This document shows positions 51,602 to 60,169 of a DNA stretch of 64,000 nt, piece after piece (within the stretch, counting starts at the first letter, position 1; every line of letters starts with the position of its first letter). A program made the position numbers and the translations under genes. Source of the stretch: RYN-124 sp033851845 (GTDB taxonomy: Bacteria > Actinomycetota > Actinomycetes > Mycobacteriales > SCTD01); contig JAWWOH010000140.1 of the NCBI GenBank assembly GCA_033851845.1, positions 1 to 64,000 of the forward strand, given 5' to 3'. The notes beneath the pieces are model-generated. The model saw nothing but the letters and a program-made list of their open reading frames with translations, was not told the DNA's origin and searched no databases.

Positions 51602-52251
51602 CCGTCATCGACGCAGGCTTCCCGCGGTACGCCGACCACCTCGACGCATCGCTGCAGCAGATCGGCAAGAGCCGCAAGGACGTCCGTGCCGTCGTACTGA
51701 CCCATGGGCACATCGACCACATCGGGATGGCCGCGACCTTCGCGAAGTCCGGCGCGACGGTGCACCTGCACCCGGCGGACGCGACGCTCGCCGCGAAGCC
51801 GAAGACCAATAAGCCCGAGAAGACGCTCCCCTACCTGCTGTTCCCGGCGACGATGGCGTTCGTCGCGCACGCCATCAAGAGCGGTGCGACGAAGCCGGAT
51901 GCGATGCCGGTGTCGGTGCCGCTCGTCGACGGCGGTACGGCGAACGTTCCGGGCTCGCCGCTCGTACGGCACGTCCCCGGCCACACCGACGGCAGCTGCG
52001 TGCTGGAGTTCCGCGAGCACGGCGTCACCTTCGTCGGTGACCTGCTCTGCACCGTCGAGCCACGACTCGGGCGACGCGACGACCCGCAGCTGCAGAGCCG
52101 CGGCTCCAACAAGAACAGCAACGTCGCTATGCAGTCACTCGACAAGCTGGCCGGTATCGAGACCAGGGTCGTGCTCCCTGGCCACGGCACGCCCTGGACC
52201 GACGGGATCGAGGCCGCAGTCGTGACGGCGCGCCGCATCGGCTGCCGCTGA
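51517..52251 (+). CDS. Metallo-beta-lactamase-fold hydrolase
   Basis: The 244-residue protein has THGHIDHIGMA (metal site), HVPGHTDGSCVL, VGDLLCTVEP and VLPGHG. Starts MEQVAPGIWRAGTRYVNWYV from the ATG at 51517. This is a glyoxalase-II/quorum-lactonase-like general class; substrate unknown. It lies in the TetR-controlled unit, overlapping the DUF2306 gene by 85 bases. Confidence 0.87.
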   Translation: MEQVAPGIWRAGTRYVNWYVVDAGADGLTVIDAGFPRYADHLDASLQQIGKSRKDVRAVVLTHGHIDHIGMAATFAKSGATVHLHPADATLAAKPKTNKPEKTLPYLLFPATMAFVAHAIKSGATKPDAMPVSVPLVDGGTANVPGSPLVRHVPGHTDGSCVLEFREHGVTFVGDLLCTVEPRLGRRDDPQLQSRGSNKNSNVAMQSLDKLAGIETRVVLPGHGTPWTDGIEAAVVTARRIGCR

Positions 52252-52308
52252 CGTCACCTCGGTGCAACCGGGTCGGCCTGCCGGCGCGCCGACCCGGTCG
52301 CTCCGAGA

Positions 52309-52761
52309 TCAGCCGACCTGGGTCGCCAGGTAGGCGGCGAAGCGGTCCAGGGAGCTGTTGAACCCGGCCCGTGCCTCGGGAGCGCGGAACATCGCCGGCA
52401 CGTTGGTCTGGTGGATGGTGACCTCGGTGCGACCGTCGCCGAGGTCGACGAACGTCGACCGGTTCGCCATGCCGCTGGGCTCCTCCCACGCGAGCACCGA
52501 CGGCGGGGCGATCTCGGTGAAGACGCCCTTCGACGGGTACTCGTCGCCGGTCGCGTCGTTGACCATGACGGTCTCGAAGACGCCGCCGATGCGCAGGTCG
52601 AGCGTGATGTTCTCGATCGGCGTGCTGACACCCGTCGGTCCCCAGAAGTGGGTGAGGTGCTTCGGGTCGGTCATGCACGCGTAAACGAGCTCGCGGGGTG
52701 CGTCGAAGACGCGGACGACGGTGACCTCGCCGAGGTCCTCGGGGGTAGCGGTGGCGGTCAT
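52309..52761 (-). CDS. SRPBCC (AHSA1-like) protein
   Basis: The 150-residue START-fold protein begins MTATATPEDLGEVTVVRVFDAP. The family pattern is RELVYACMTDPKHLTHFWGP, then GVFTEIAPPSVLAWEE and TNVPAMFRAPEARAGFNSSLDRFAAYL. ArsR-AHSA1 pairs are widespread; the small protein may bind a hydrophobic ligand. The start overlaps the ArsR stop (ATGA). Confidence 0.88.
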   Translation of the reverse strand: MTATATPEDLGEVTVVRVFDAPRELVYACMTDPKHLTHFWGPTGVSTPIENITLDLRIGGVFETVMVNDATGDEYPSKGVFTEIAPPSVLAWEEPSGMANRSTFVDLGDGRTEVTIHQTNVPAMFRAPEARAGFNSSLDRFAAYLATQVG

Positions 52762-53108
52762 GACGGTGTGCCTTTCGTCGAGGGTGTCTTCTGCAGCTCG
52801 CGCAGGTGCGCGGAGAGCTTGTCGAAGCGGTCGGTCCAGATCTGGCGGTTGTGCTCGATCCAGTCGGTGGCAACGTCGAGGCCGTCGGCCTCGAGCCGGC
52901 ACGGCCGGAACTGCCCGTTGCGACCGCGCGAGATGAGGCCGGCGCGCTCGAGCACCTTCAGGTGCTTGGAGATCGCCGGCAGGCTCATGTCGAACGGCTG
53001 GGCCAGCTCGTTCACGGTCACTTCCCCGTGCGCGAGCTTGGCCAGGATCGCCCGCCTGGTGGCGTCGGCCAGTGCCGCGAAGGTCGCGTCCAGCTGGCTC
53101 TCGTCCAC
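52758..53108 (-). CDS. ArsR-type winged-helix regulator
   Basis: The 116-residue protein has the ArsR fold: FAALADATRRAILAKLAHGE, then FDMSLPAISKHLKVLERAGLI (recognition helix). There are no metal-binding cysteine pairs, so it is probably not a metal sensor; such members respond to other cues. GTG start, 6 bases after the -10, so a leaderless message is likely. Cotranscribed with the SRPBCC gene. Confidence 0.9.
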   Translation of the reverse strand: MDESQLDATFAALADATRRAILAKLAHGEVTVNELAQPFDMSLPAISKHLKVLERAGLISRGRNGQFRPCRLEADGLDVATDWIEHNRQIWTDRFDKLSAHLRELQKTPSTKGTPS

Positions 53109-53114
53109 GGCAAT

Positions 53115-53143
53115 AGTTAACCGTTAGGATAATTATCCGTCAA
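53115..53143 (-). promoter_or_regulatory. ArsR promoter with palindromic operator in the spacer
   Basis: On the minus strand, TTGACG (53143-53138) and TTAACT (53120-53115) have a 17-base spacer, a near-consensus vegetative promoter. A 12-base perfect palindrome GGATAATTATCC (53127-53138) overlaps the -35 and spacer, an ideal site for auto-repression by the ArsR protein. Confidence 0.75.
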
Positions 53144-53175
53144 GTTAAATCTTGAAGACAGTGAGAGCTGCAGCC

Positions 53176-54459
53176 CTAGCTGATCGAGTAGGTGCGCGCC
53201 GGGCTCGTCGTACCCAGGTTGTACGTGTCGCTCGCCGTCCGCACCTGGAAGCTGAACGTGCCCGCAGCGAGCGTCTTGGTCATCGTGTAGATGCCCGACG
53301 CGTCGGTCCTGGCCTGCGCGGTGAGTGCCCCGTTGCGGTACAGACTGACCAGCCGCCCGCCCCGCGCGGGGTAGACCCGGCCGGTGAACGTGTAGGTGTG
53401 CACGCCGACCCGCTTGGCGTTGATCGACGCGACGGACCGCACCTGGATGAGCGGCTGCGTGCTCGACGTCCCACCGAGGGTCTGCGCCATGATCCGTGTG
53501 TTCTTCGTCGGCGCGTGGCTGGTCGCGCCCACGCCGGACGCGTCGAGTGCGACCGCCGTGATCACGCTGTACGACGTGGCCGGCTGCGTCTTGGACAGGA
53601 TGCGCAGCGTCGTGTTCGGAGCACCGTGATACGTCACCGTGACGTGCTGACCCGCGCTGATGATGCTGCTGCCGAGCGTCACCGTCGGCGTGATCTCCGG
53701 CGTCGGGCTCGACGTGGGACTCGGACTAGACGTGGGACTCGGCGACGCGCTCGGCGATGATGTCGCGCTCGGCGTCGGGCTCGGGGAGGCACCCGGCGCG
53801 GCGTCGGAGTTGGACTGAGCGACGGCGACATACGAGGTGTACGCCGGCGTCGCGCTGATCGTCTCGTCGATCCTGGACGTGCCCCCCGGAGCAATGGTGT
53901 CGTCGTCGACGAACTCCGAGGCCGCGTTCACGACCTTGCCGGCCGCGTTGTAGAAGGTCAGGGCGACGGAGACGAAGTCCGCCGGGGTCGTGTTGTCGTT
54001 GCGGACGGTGCCGACGAGGTGGGGCTGCCCGAACGCGTCGGTGCTCTTCGACAGGGCGGTCGTGAAGTTGTGGTTGGGCGGCGCGGCAACGTCGCTCCCG
54101 GACGCCGTGATCGAGGCGTGGTCGTAGCCGGCCGGCGCGCTGAAGGTCAGCAGGAAGGGCGACTTCTGACCGGGCGCGATCCGGTTGACCATCGCGCTGG
54201 TCGAGTCCGACCCGAGGACGTGGTTGGTGGAGTCGAGGAACTGGAAGCTGAGCTGGACCTGCTCGACGTTCGCGCTGCCGTCGTTGCGCACCTCGCCGGC
54301 GATGTTGTCCGTGCCGGCGCTGTCCACGAACGCGGTCTGCGACACGACGCTGAGGACAGGCGCGGCCTGCGCCGAGGGCGCGACGAGCGCCACTGCTCCC
54401 CCGGCCACCAGCACCGACGACGCAAGGGCAGCCAGCCGGCACAGCACAGCACGGTTCAC
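53176..54459 (-). CDS. Secreted FxLYD protein with C-terminal beta-sandwich modules
   Basis: The 427-residue protein has a Sec signal (1-32, SAQA) and two FxLYD-like domains (about 35-130, with VQLSFQFLDSTNHVLG; 135-220, with VSVALTFYNAAGKVVNA). A Ser/Pro-rich linker (225-255) and two beta-sandwiches (258-427) follow. The linker and C-terminal part parallel those of the giant protein at 43.9 kb and of the protein at 12.0 kb. GTG start. Extracellular, function unknown; no wall-anchoring signal. Confidence 0.8.
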   Translation of the reverse strand: MNRAVLCRLAALASSVLVAGGAVALVAPSAQAAPVLSVVSQTAFVDSAGTDNIAGEVRNDGSANVEQVQLSFQFLDSTNHVLGSDSTSAMVNRIAPGQKSPFLLTFSAPAGYDHASITASGSDVAAPPNHNFTTALSKSTDAFGQPHLVGTVRNDNTTPADFVSVALTFYNAAGKVVNAASEFVDDDTIAPGGTSRIDETISATPAYTSYVAVAQSNSDAAPGASPSPTPSATSSPSASPSPTSSPSPTSSPTPEITPTVTLGSSIISAGQHVTVTYHGAPNTTLRILSKTQPATSYSVITAVALDASGVGATSHAPTKNTRIMAQTLGGTSSTQPLIQVRSVASINAKRVGVHTYTFTGRVYPARGGRLVSLYRNGALTAQARTDASGIYTMTKTLAAGTFSFQVRTASDTYNLGTTSPARTYSIS

Positions 54460-54565
54460 AGGACATCTCCTCCGCAGGGTGGGGGCGCGGGACGTTGCCC
54501 GACTTGCGTAAATCGTCGGCTGCCGGGCCGTGCCCGCGAAATAGTCCGATCGGACCGTTCGGCGC

Positions 54566-55417
54566 CTAGCCCAGCCGGTCCTTGGTGGCCGTGATTCGCC
54601 ACGCCGCGCCCGAGGCGAGCACGCCCTCGTCGGTGGCGTGGGCCTCGAGCGCCGTCCGCAGGGTGTCCATGGCGCGCTGCCGGGTCTCCTCGTCGAGGTC
54701 AGCTGTCAGTGCGCGGGCGACGCCCATGGTGCCGATGAACGCGTAGGCGTCGTCGGCGCTCGCGCCGAGCTCCATCGGTGCGTCGATCGGCTCGAGGCCG
54801 ACGTCGACGAAGCCGGCCTGGCCGAGCACCCGGCGTACGTGATCGGGATCGGCGAACGCGAACGGCCCGGGCGCGTGGGGCGGCGGCGACGGCAGGTCCC
54901 GGCCGACGGCGAGCGCCTCTCGCACCGTGCTGATCCACGCGTTGCTCGCCATGTCGCGCCAGGCGAGCAGCGCCAGCCGCGCACCGGGCGTCAGCGCCCC
55001 GCCGATGTTTCGGTAAGCCGCCACCGGGTCGGCGAAGAACATGCACCCGAAGCTGCTGACCACGAGGTCGAACGCGCCGGCCTGGAACGAGTGCACCTGC
55101 GCATCCGCCTGGTCGAACCGCGCGTTGGCGAGGCCCTCTTGGGCGGTCCGCTCGCGGGCCAACTCGAGCATCCGGGCGGACAGGTCGACGCCAAGCGCCG
55201 AGCCCTCGGTTGCGCGGCGGGCCACCGCGCGCGTCGACTTCCCCGTGCCGCAGCCGATGTCGAGCACGTCCGCGTCGGCGGCGATGGGCACTGCCGAGAA
55301 GAACTGATCCCAGAGCCGCGAGCTGGCCTGCTCGTAGCGGTCGGCGTTGGCTGCCCAGTGCGCGCCCTCGTCGCCGTCCCAGGCCGCCGCCATGTCGGTG
55401 TTCGCGATCGTCGCCAT
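54566..55417 (-). CDS. Class I SAM-dependent methyltransferase
   Basis: The 283-residue protein has motif I VLDIGCGTGKSTR near residue 51, GVDLSARMLELARE, FDQADAQVHSF and FDLVVSSFGCMFFADP, a UbiE/Methyltransf_11 pattern. It begins MATIANTDMAAAWDGDEGAHW at 55417; a frame to 55729 would cross the divergent promoter. Substrate unknown. Confidence 0.88.
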   Translation of the reverse strand: MATIANTDMAAAWDGDEGAHWAANADRYEQASSRLWDQFFSAVPIAADADVLDIGCGTGKSTRAVARRATEGSALGVDLSARMLELARERTAQEGLANARFDQADAQVHSFQAGAFDLVVSSFGCMFFADPVAAYRNIGGALTPGARLALLAWRDMASNAWISTVREALAVGRDLPSPPPHAPGPFAFADPDHVRRVLGQAGFVDVGLEPIDAPMELGASADDAYAFIGTMGVARALTADLDEETRQRAMDTLRTALEAHATDEGVLASGAAWRITATKDRLG

Positions 55418-55477
55418 GCGGCACCCCCGGCGCGGACGGTACTCCGGTGACGTCGGTGGGCTGTAGCGTCCGCGGCG

Positions 55478-56272
55478 ATGACCACCACGGGTCCCGCTCC
55501 GGCTCGCCGCGCGAGCGGCGGCCGGACCCCGCTGATCGTCGTCACCGTCCTCGTGCTCCTCGCCGGAGTGGCCGCCGTGCTGCTCGCCGACCACCACACC
55601 GGCCGACCCGACGACAGCCCACCGGCCGCTGCCTGCCCGAGAAGCAGCGTGACGGCGCAGGTGTCCCTGGTCGCGGGTGCAGCGGCGACGCCCGACCAGC
55701 TGGACGACGCGGCCGGCATCCTCACCCACCGGCTGGCCGTCTACGGCTGCGGCGACGTACGGGTCGCGGGCGACCGACTGGCGGTCAGCACCTCAGCGGC
55801 CGGCGAGCGTCACATCGATGACCTGATCACACCGGGTGTGCTGCAGCTGCGCGAGGTCCTCGAGGCACAGCCCGGCACCCGCTGTCCGACCGCCACGCGG
55901 GCCGCGCCGGTCGGTGAGCTGGCCTCGGCGTGCTCGACAGACCACTCCGAGCTGTACCGCCTCGGTCCGGCACAGGTAGGGGGCGAAGACGTGAAGGGCG
56001 CGACCGCCGAGCGGGATCAGCAGCTGGGCGAGTGGCAGGTGATCATGCACTTCACGGACGCCGGGCAGCGCAGGTTCACCGACCTGACCAGCCAGCTCGT
56101 CGGCAAGCAGATGGCCATCGTCCTCGACGGGGAGGTCATCGCGGCCCCGCGGATCATGGAGCAGATCGACGGCGACGCCCAGATCACCGGCTCCTTCACA
56201 GAAGAGAGCGCGAAGGCGCTGGCAAGCACGCTGGAGTACGGCGCGCTGCCGATCCTGCTGCAACGCGGCTAG
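55478..56272 (+). CDS. Stand-alone SecD-head (SecDF P1) membrane-anchored protein
   Basis: The 264-residue protein has one N-terminal membrane helix (about 17-37). The soluble domain matches the SecD P1 head/base: ILTHRLAVYGCGDVRV, LQLREVL, WQVIMHFTDAGQRRFTDLTSQL, MAIVLDGEVIAAPRIMEQI. It lacks the other SecD membrane helices. Such truncated paralogues occur in actinobacteria and may assist export or fold proteins at the outer face. Confidence 0.82.
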   Translation: MTTTGPAPARRASGGRTPLIVVTVLVLLAGVAAVLLADHHTGRPDDSPPAAACPRSSVTAQVSLVAGAAATPDQLDDAAGILTHRLAVYGCGDVRVAGDRLAVSTSAAGERHIDDLITPGVLQLREVLEAQPGTRCPTATRAAPVGELASACSTDHSELYRLGPAQVGGEDVKGATAERDQQLGEWQVIMHFTDAGQRRFTDLTSQLVGKQMAIVLDGEVIAAPRIMEQIDGDAQITGSFTEESAKALASTLEYGALPILLQRG

Positions 56273-56285
56273 CGACGGCGCAAGG

Positions 56286-56573
56286 TCAGCCGCCGGCCAT
56301 GGCGCCGACGACGAGGAACGGCTCCGACCCCTCCAGCACAGCATCGGGTAGCGGCTCGTCGTACGACGTGTGCGACAGGTCCTCCTTGCAGGCGAAGAAC
56401 CGCACGAAGCTCCGTCGCTTGCCGGTCGCCGGGTCGCGCATCGTGCCGATGAGCACCGGGTGCGACGCCTCGAGCGCGTCGAGCACCTCGCCCACCGTTT
56501 TCGCCTCGACCTGCACCTCGCCCTGCACCTGCGCGAGCGAACGCAGGTGGTACGGCAGCACGACCCGCGTCAT
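56286..56573 (-). CDS. MoaD/ThiS-like beta-grasp protein
   Basis: The 95-residue protein begins MTRVVLPYHLRSLAQVQGEVQ. Beta-grasp pattern: VEAKTVGEVLDALEASHPVL, VRFFACKEDLSHTSYDEPL, PFLVVGAMAGG with the diglycine C-terminus used by sulfur carriers. Overlaps the BNR-repeat gene (ATGA). It could carry activated sulfur, but no activating enzyme or partner is nearby. Confidence 0.8.
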   Translation of the reverse strand: MTRVVLPYHLRSLAQVQGEVQVEAKTVGEVLDALEASHPVLIGTMRDPATGKRRSFVRFFACKEDLSHTSYDEPLPDAVLEGSEPFLVVGAMAGG

Positions 56574-57685
56574 GCGAGCGTCTGGACCTCGACCGACAAC
56601 ACCGCCGGCAGGTCGCGCACGATCGCGTCCCACGTGTTGCCGCCGTCGGGCGAGCAGTAGACCTGGCCGCCCGTCGTGCCGAAGTAGATGCCGCAGTCAT
56701 CGAGCTTGTCGACGGCCATCGCGTCACGCAGGACGTTGACGTAGCAGTCGTTCTGCGGCAGGCCCTTGGTCAGCGGCTCCCACTCGTTGCCGCCGGTCTT
56801 GGACCGGTAGACCCGCAGTGCGCCGTCCGGCGGGTAGTGCATGGAATCGGACAGGATCGGGACGACGTAGATGGTCTCCGGCTCGTGCGCGTGCACGTCG
56901 ATCGGGAAGCCGAAGTCGCTCGGCAGGTTGCCGCTCACCTCGGTCCAGTTGGCGCCGGCGTCGTCGCTCCGCATGACGTCCCAGTGCTTCTGCATGTAGA
57001 GCGTGTCCGGCTTCGACGGGTGCAGCGCGAGGTTGTGCACGCAGTGCCCGACGTTGGCCTCCGGATCGGGGATCTCACCCGACTGCAGCCCGTTGTTGAT
57101 CGGCTCCCACGTCGTGCCACCGTCGTCGGTGCGGAAGGCGCCGGCCGCGCTGATCGCGCAGTAGATCCGCTGTTCGTCGGTCGGGTGCAGCAGGATCGTG
57201 TGCAGGCACATGCCACCGGCACCGGGCTGCCAGTGCGGCCCTGACCCGTGCTCGCGCAGCCCCTGCAGCTCGGTCCACGACTCGCCACCGTCGGTCGTCT
57301 TGAACATCGCCGCGTCCTCGACCCCGGCGTACACCGTGTCGCGATCGGTCAGCGACGGCTCGAAGTGCCAGACGCGGGCGAACTCCCACGGATGCGGCGT
57401 GCCGTCGTACCACTGGTGCGTGCCCGGGACCGAGGCGTAAGAGAAGTCCTTGCCGACGGGGTTCCAGGTCAGGCCACCGTCGTCGGAGCGCTGCACCTGC
57501 TGGCCGAACCAGCCGCTGGTCTGCGACGCCCAGATGCGGTCCGGATCGACCGGCGATCCCTTCAGGTGGTACATCTCCCAGCCGCCGAAGTGCGGCCCGT
57601 CGACCTTCCAGTCACGCCTGCCCTCGTCGCTCGTGAGCACGAAAGCGCCCTTGCGCGTCCCGACCAGAACCCGTACACCAGCCAT
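56570..57685 (-). CDS. BNR/VPS10-type beta-propeller glycosidase-like protein
   Basis: The 371-residue beta-propeller has repeated Asp-box motifs (SDDGGLTWNP, TDGGESW, TDDGGTTWEP, SDDAGANW, SPDGGNTW). These are typical of sialidase/BNR or VPS10-like propellers of the WD40/YVTN/BNR class. No signal peptide and no obvious sialidase catalytic arginines or tyrosine, so an enzyme activity is unproven. Pairing with the MoaD/ThiS-like gene is a conserved but unexplained association in several bacteria as far as I recall. Confidence 0.85.
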   Translation of the reverse strand: MAGVRVLVGTRKGAFVLTSDEGRRDWKVDGPHFGGWEMYHLKGSPVDPDRIWASQTSGWFGQQVQRSDDGGLTWNPVGKDFSYASVPGTHQWYDGTPHPWEFARVWHFEPSLTDRDTVYAGVEDAAMFKTTDGGESWTELQGLREHGSGPHWQPGAGGMCLHTILLHPTDEQRIYCAISAAGAFRTDDGGTTWEPINNGLQSGEIPDPEANVGHCVHNLALHPSKPDTLYMQKHWDVMRSDDAGANWTEVSGNLPSDFGFPIDVHAHEPETIYVVPILSDSMHYPPDGALRVYRSKTGGNEWEPLTKGLPQNDCYVNVLRDAMAVDKLDDCGIYFGTTGGQVYCSPDGGNTWDAIVRDLPAVLSVEVQTLA

Positions 57686-57814
57686 CTCGATTCCCCTCGC
57701 GTCATTGCCTCGGTCGGACCCTACGACGGGCGGCCGACATTGACGCATTGGCCGGCAGGTCTGTCGTCGCTAGGTTGCTGTCGAACAGACCCATCTGGGC
57801 GGCGGGAGCAGCAG

Positions 57815-58690
57815 ATGACCCTGACGAACCGGCTCGCACATCGATCGGTCGCACTGAACGTGGTCCTGGTGGGATGCCTGGCGGTTGGCGCCGGCCAAGC
57901 GCTGTCGCTCGCCGGCTTCTCCGGCGTCACCGGCTCCCGCCAGATCCTGGCCTGCATGAGCAACACGCACTACACGCTGCGCATCGTCGACCACCCGGCC
58001 TGCGCGACGTCCGAGACCCTCGTGGCCTGGAACCAGAAGGGCCCGGTCGGGCCGGTCGGGCCGGCCGGTGCCGCCGGCCCTGCCGGAGGGCCGGGCCCGA
58101 GTGGGTCGCCCGGCCCGACAGGCCCACCCGGCCCAGCCGGCGCACCCGGCTCCCCGGGCAGCCCGGGCAGTCCGGGCACTCCGGGCACGCCGGGCGCGCC
58201 GGCCGCAGCTGGGCCCGCGTGGCGCGTCCCCACAGCCGCGACGAGCTACCCGACGACACAGTCCGCCTGCGGCAGCGCCGCCCTGGCCGACATACCGCTG
58301 ACGCTGGCGCGACCGGCGGTCATCACCGCATTCGCACGGGTGAACCTGTACAGCAACAACCAGACCGGCGGGCCCAACGCGCCCGGGTATGCCGTGAGCG
58401 TCACCCTCCTGTCCGGCAGCACCGTGGTCGCCACCGGCGACCCGATCGTGTCGAACGCGGCCGAGGTGCCCAATGGCGCGCAGTCGTCGTACGCCTTGCA
58501 AGGGAGCACGCCGCTCTCCACCGGCGGCCAGCAGGCACCGGATGCCGCACCCGCCGCGGACCTCGTTGTCCCGAGCGGCTCCTACACCGCGCGGATCACC
58601 GTCTTCGGTGGCTACTGCGGATACGCCACTCCGATGAGCGTCGCCACGAACGGCGGGTCCTTCACCATCACGACCGCTTACGCCGGCTGA
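57815..58690 (+). CDS. Collagen-like exported protein
   Basis: The 291-residue protein has a hydrophobic signal (about 12-35) and a cysteine-containing head. A Gly-X-Y collagen-like tract of about 19 triplets follows near residues 75-132 (GPVGPVGPAG, GSPGPTGPPGPAG, GTPGTPGAP), then a C-terminal beta-rich domain (135-291) with two cysteines. Collagen-like tracts in bacterial proteins form trimers, often at the cell surface. ATG at 57815 follows GGCGGGAG. Surface role is inference. Confidence 0.82.
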   Translation: MTLTNRLAHRSVALNVVLVGCLAVGAGQALSLAGFSGVTGSRQILACMSNTHYTLRIVDHPACATSETLVAWNQKGPVGPVGPAGAAGPAGGPGPSGSPGPTGPPGPAGAPGSPGSPGSPGTPGTPGAPAAAGPAWRVPTAATSYPTTQSACGSAALADIPLTLARPAVITAFARVNLYSNNQTGGPNAPGYAVSVTLLSGSTVVATGDPIVSNAAEVPNGAQSSYALQGSTPLSTGGQQAPDAAPAADLVVPSGSYTARITVFGGYCGYATPMSVATNGGSFTITTAYAG

Positions 58691-58693
58691 GGG

Positions 58694-60169
58694 CTAGCGC
58701 GCGCCGGCTCCGGTGAGGGGGATCTCGATCAACGCCGACTGGCAGGGCTCGAGCCGGATCGAGTACGCCGACGGCCCGACCGGGTCGACCGTCGTCGGCG
58801 TCCAGGAGAACGCGCCCTGCGTCGGCAGCCGCGCGCCCTCGATGTCGCTCTTCTTCCCGCCGCAGCCGCCCGGGTCGCCGATGCGGCTGACCGACGCGGC
58901 GCCGGCGTACTGCACCGGTGTTGTCAAGGTCACGTCGCTGGCGGCGCCCTCGGCCTTGTTCACGGCGTACACGAACAGGCGGGACGTCTCTGGATCGATG
59001 AGCGTCCAGCTCTTCACGTCTTGACCGTCGGGCACTGCCGTCAGCGCGTTGCAGAAGCGCTTGCCCGGCAGGTCCTTGAGCAGCGCGAGCGAGTAGAACG
59101 TCGGCCGCGGGTAGACGAGGCCGCCGCGGACGACGAACGGGGTGTACCAGGACTCGCGCTTCTCCTTCGGGAAGTAGTAGCCGTCCCACGCGTGCGCGTG
59201 GTAGCCGGCGAGACCGGCAGCGGCGCCGGTGACCATGGTGTCGAGCTGCCAGGCCGCCGACCCCATCACGTTGCTGACCCGGTCCATGCCGCCCGTGCCG
59301 ACGCTGTTGCCCTCGTCCATCCGAGTGGGGAGTACGCCGGCCGCCGCAGTCGCAGCGTCGATCCGGTCGCGCCACTCCTTTGACACGTCCTCGGCGAGCA
59401 GCCGCGTCAGGGTCGGCCGGTTGGCGTAGTGGTGCCAGGTCGCGAACGGCAACCGCGTCCCGTAGGCCTGCCGAATGCTGGTGAGGAAGCCCAGGTCGGC
59501 CCGGTTGGCGAGCGACGGTCCGGCGATCGGGACGTGCTGCGTCACCGGGTCGGCATCGAGCGCTCGCACGTAGGAGTAGATGCGGGCGATGTACGCCGTG
59601 TTGTCGTTGCCGAGGTAGACCGTCGGCTCGTTGCCGAGCTCGACCGCGAGCAGCTTGTGCGTGCGGTCCCGGCTGATGGCGTAGCGGGTGAGCGCCACCG
59701 CCTCGGTGGGGTTGTCGTCGCGCAGGTTGACGCCCAGGACGACCTTCCAGCCGGACCGCTCCGCGACGGTGAACAGCGCATCGATCATGCCCTTGTTGAT
59801 CACGCCCTCGAAGAGCTTGTTCTTCGTCGCAGGCGTGTCCGGCCGCCACACGTGCAGGTCCTGGCTGTTGCCGCCGATCCGCAGCACGCCGGCGGTCTCG
59901 GGCTTGGTCTCGAGGCTGTCGAGCAGGTTGACGGTCGGCTGGACCGCGCCGGCCGCGCTGGTGCCGAACCAGTGCGGCACCATGCTCCACTCGATGCTCA
60001 GCCCGAGGTAGTCGTTGGGGACCTGGACGCCGTTGCTCGGGCACCCCGTGACAGCGACCGTCGCGACCTGGGCAGCCGGGTCGGCGTGGGCAGATCCGGC
60101 CGCGACAGCTGCGAGCGCGCATGCCGCCAGCGCGGCCGTACGGCGGCGCAGCAGACGGGTCAGGGTCAC
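58694..60169 (-). CDS. Secreted GH79-type glycoside hydrolase
   Basis: The 491-residue enzyme has a Sec signal (1-29, AHA) and a TIM barrel with acid/base Glu181 in VELGNEPT and nucleophile Glu286 in RMDEGNS, the layout of GH79 (heparanase/beta-glucuronidase). A C-terminal beta domain follows (about 395-490). Start GTG overlaps the stop of the MFS gene (GTGA). Substrate probably a glucuronide; export with an MFS partner upstream suggests uptake or efflux of a product. Confidence 0.85.
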   Translation of the reverse strand: MTLTRLLRRRTAALAACALAAVAAGSAHADPAAQVATVAVTGCPSNGVQVPNDYLGLSIEWSMVPHWFGTSAAGAVQPTVNLLDSLETKPETAGVLRIGGNSQDLHVWRPDTPATKNKLFEGVINKGMIDALFTVAERSGWKVVLGVNLRDDNPTEAVALTRYAISRDRTHKLLAVELGNEPTVYLGNDNTAYIARIYSYVRALDADPVTQHVPIAGPSLANRADLGFLTSIRQAYGTRLPFATWHHYANRPTLTRLLAEDVSKEWRDRIDAATAAAGVLPTRMDEGNSVGTGGMDRVSNVMGSAAWQLDTMVTGAAAGLAGYHAHAWDGYYFPKEKRESWYTPFVVRGGLVYPRPTFYSLALLKDLPGKRFCNALTAVPDGQDVKSWTLIDPETSRLFVYAVNKAEGAASDVTLTTPVQYAGAASVSRIGDPGGCGGKKSDIEGARLPTQGAFSWTPTTVDPVGPSAYSIRLEPCQSALIEIPLTGAGAR

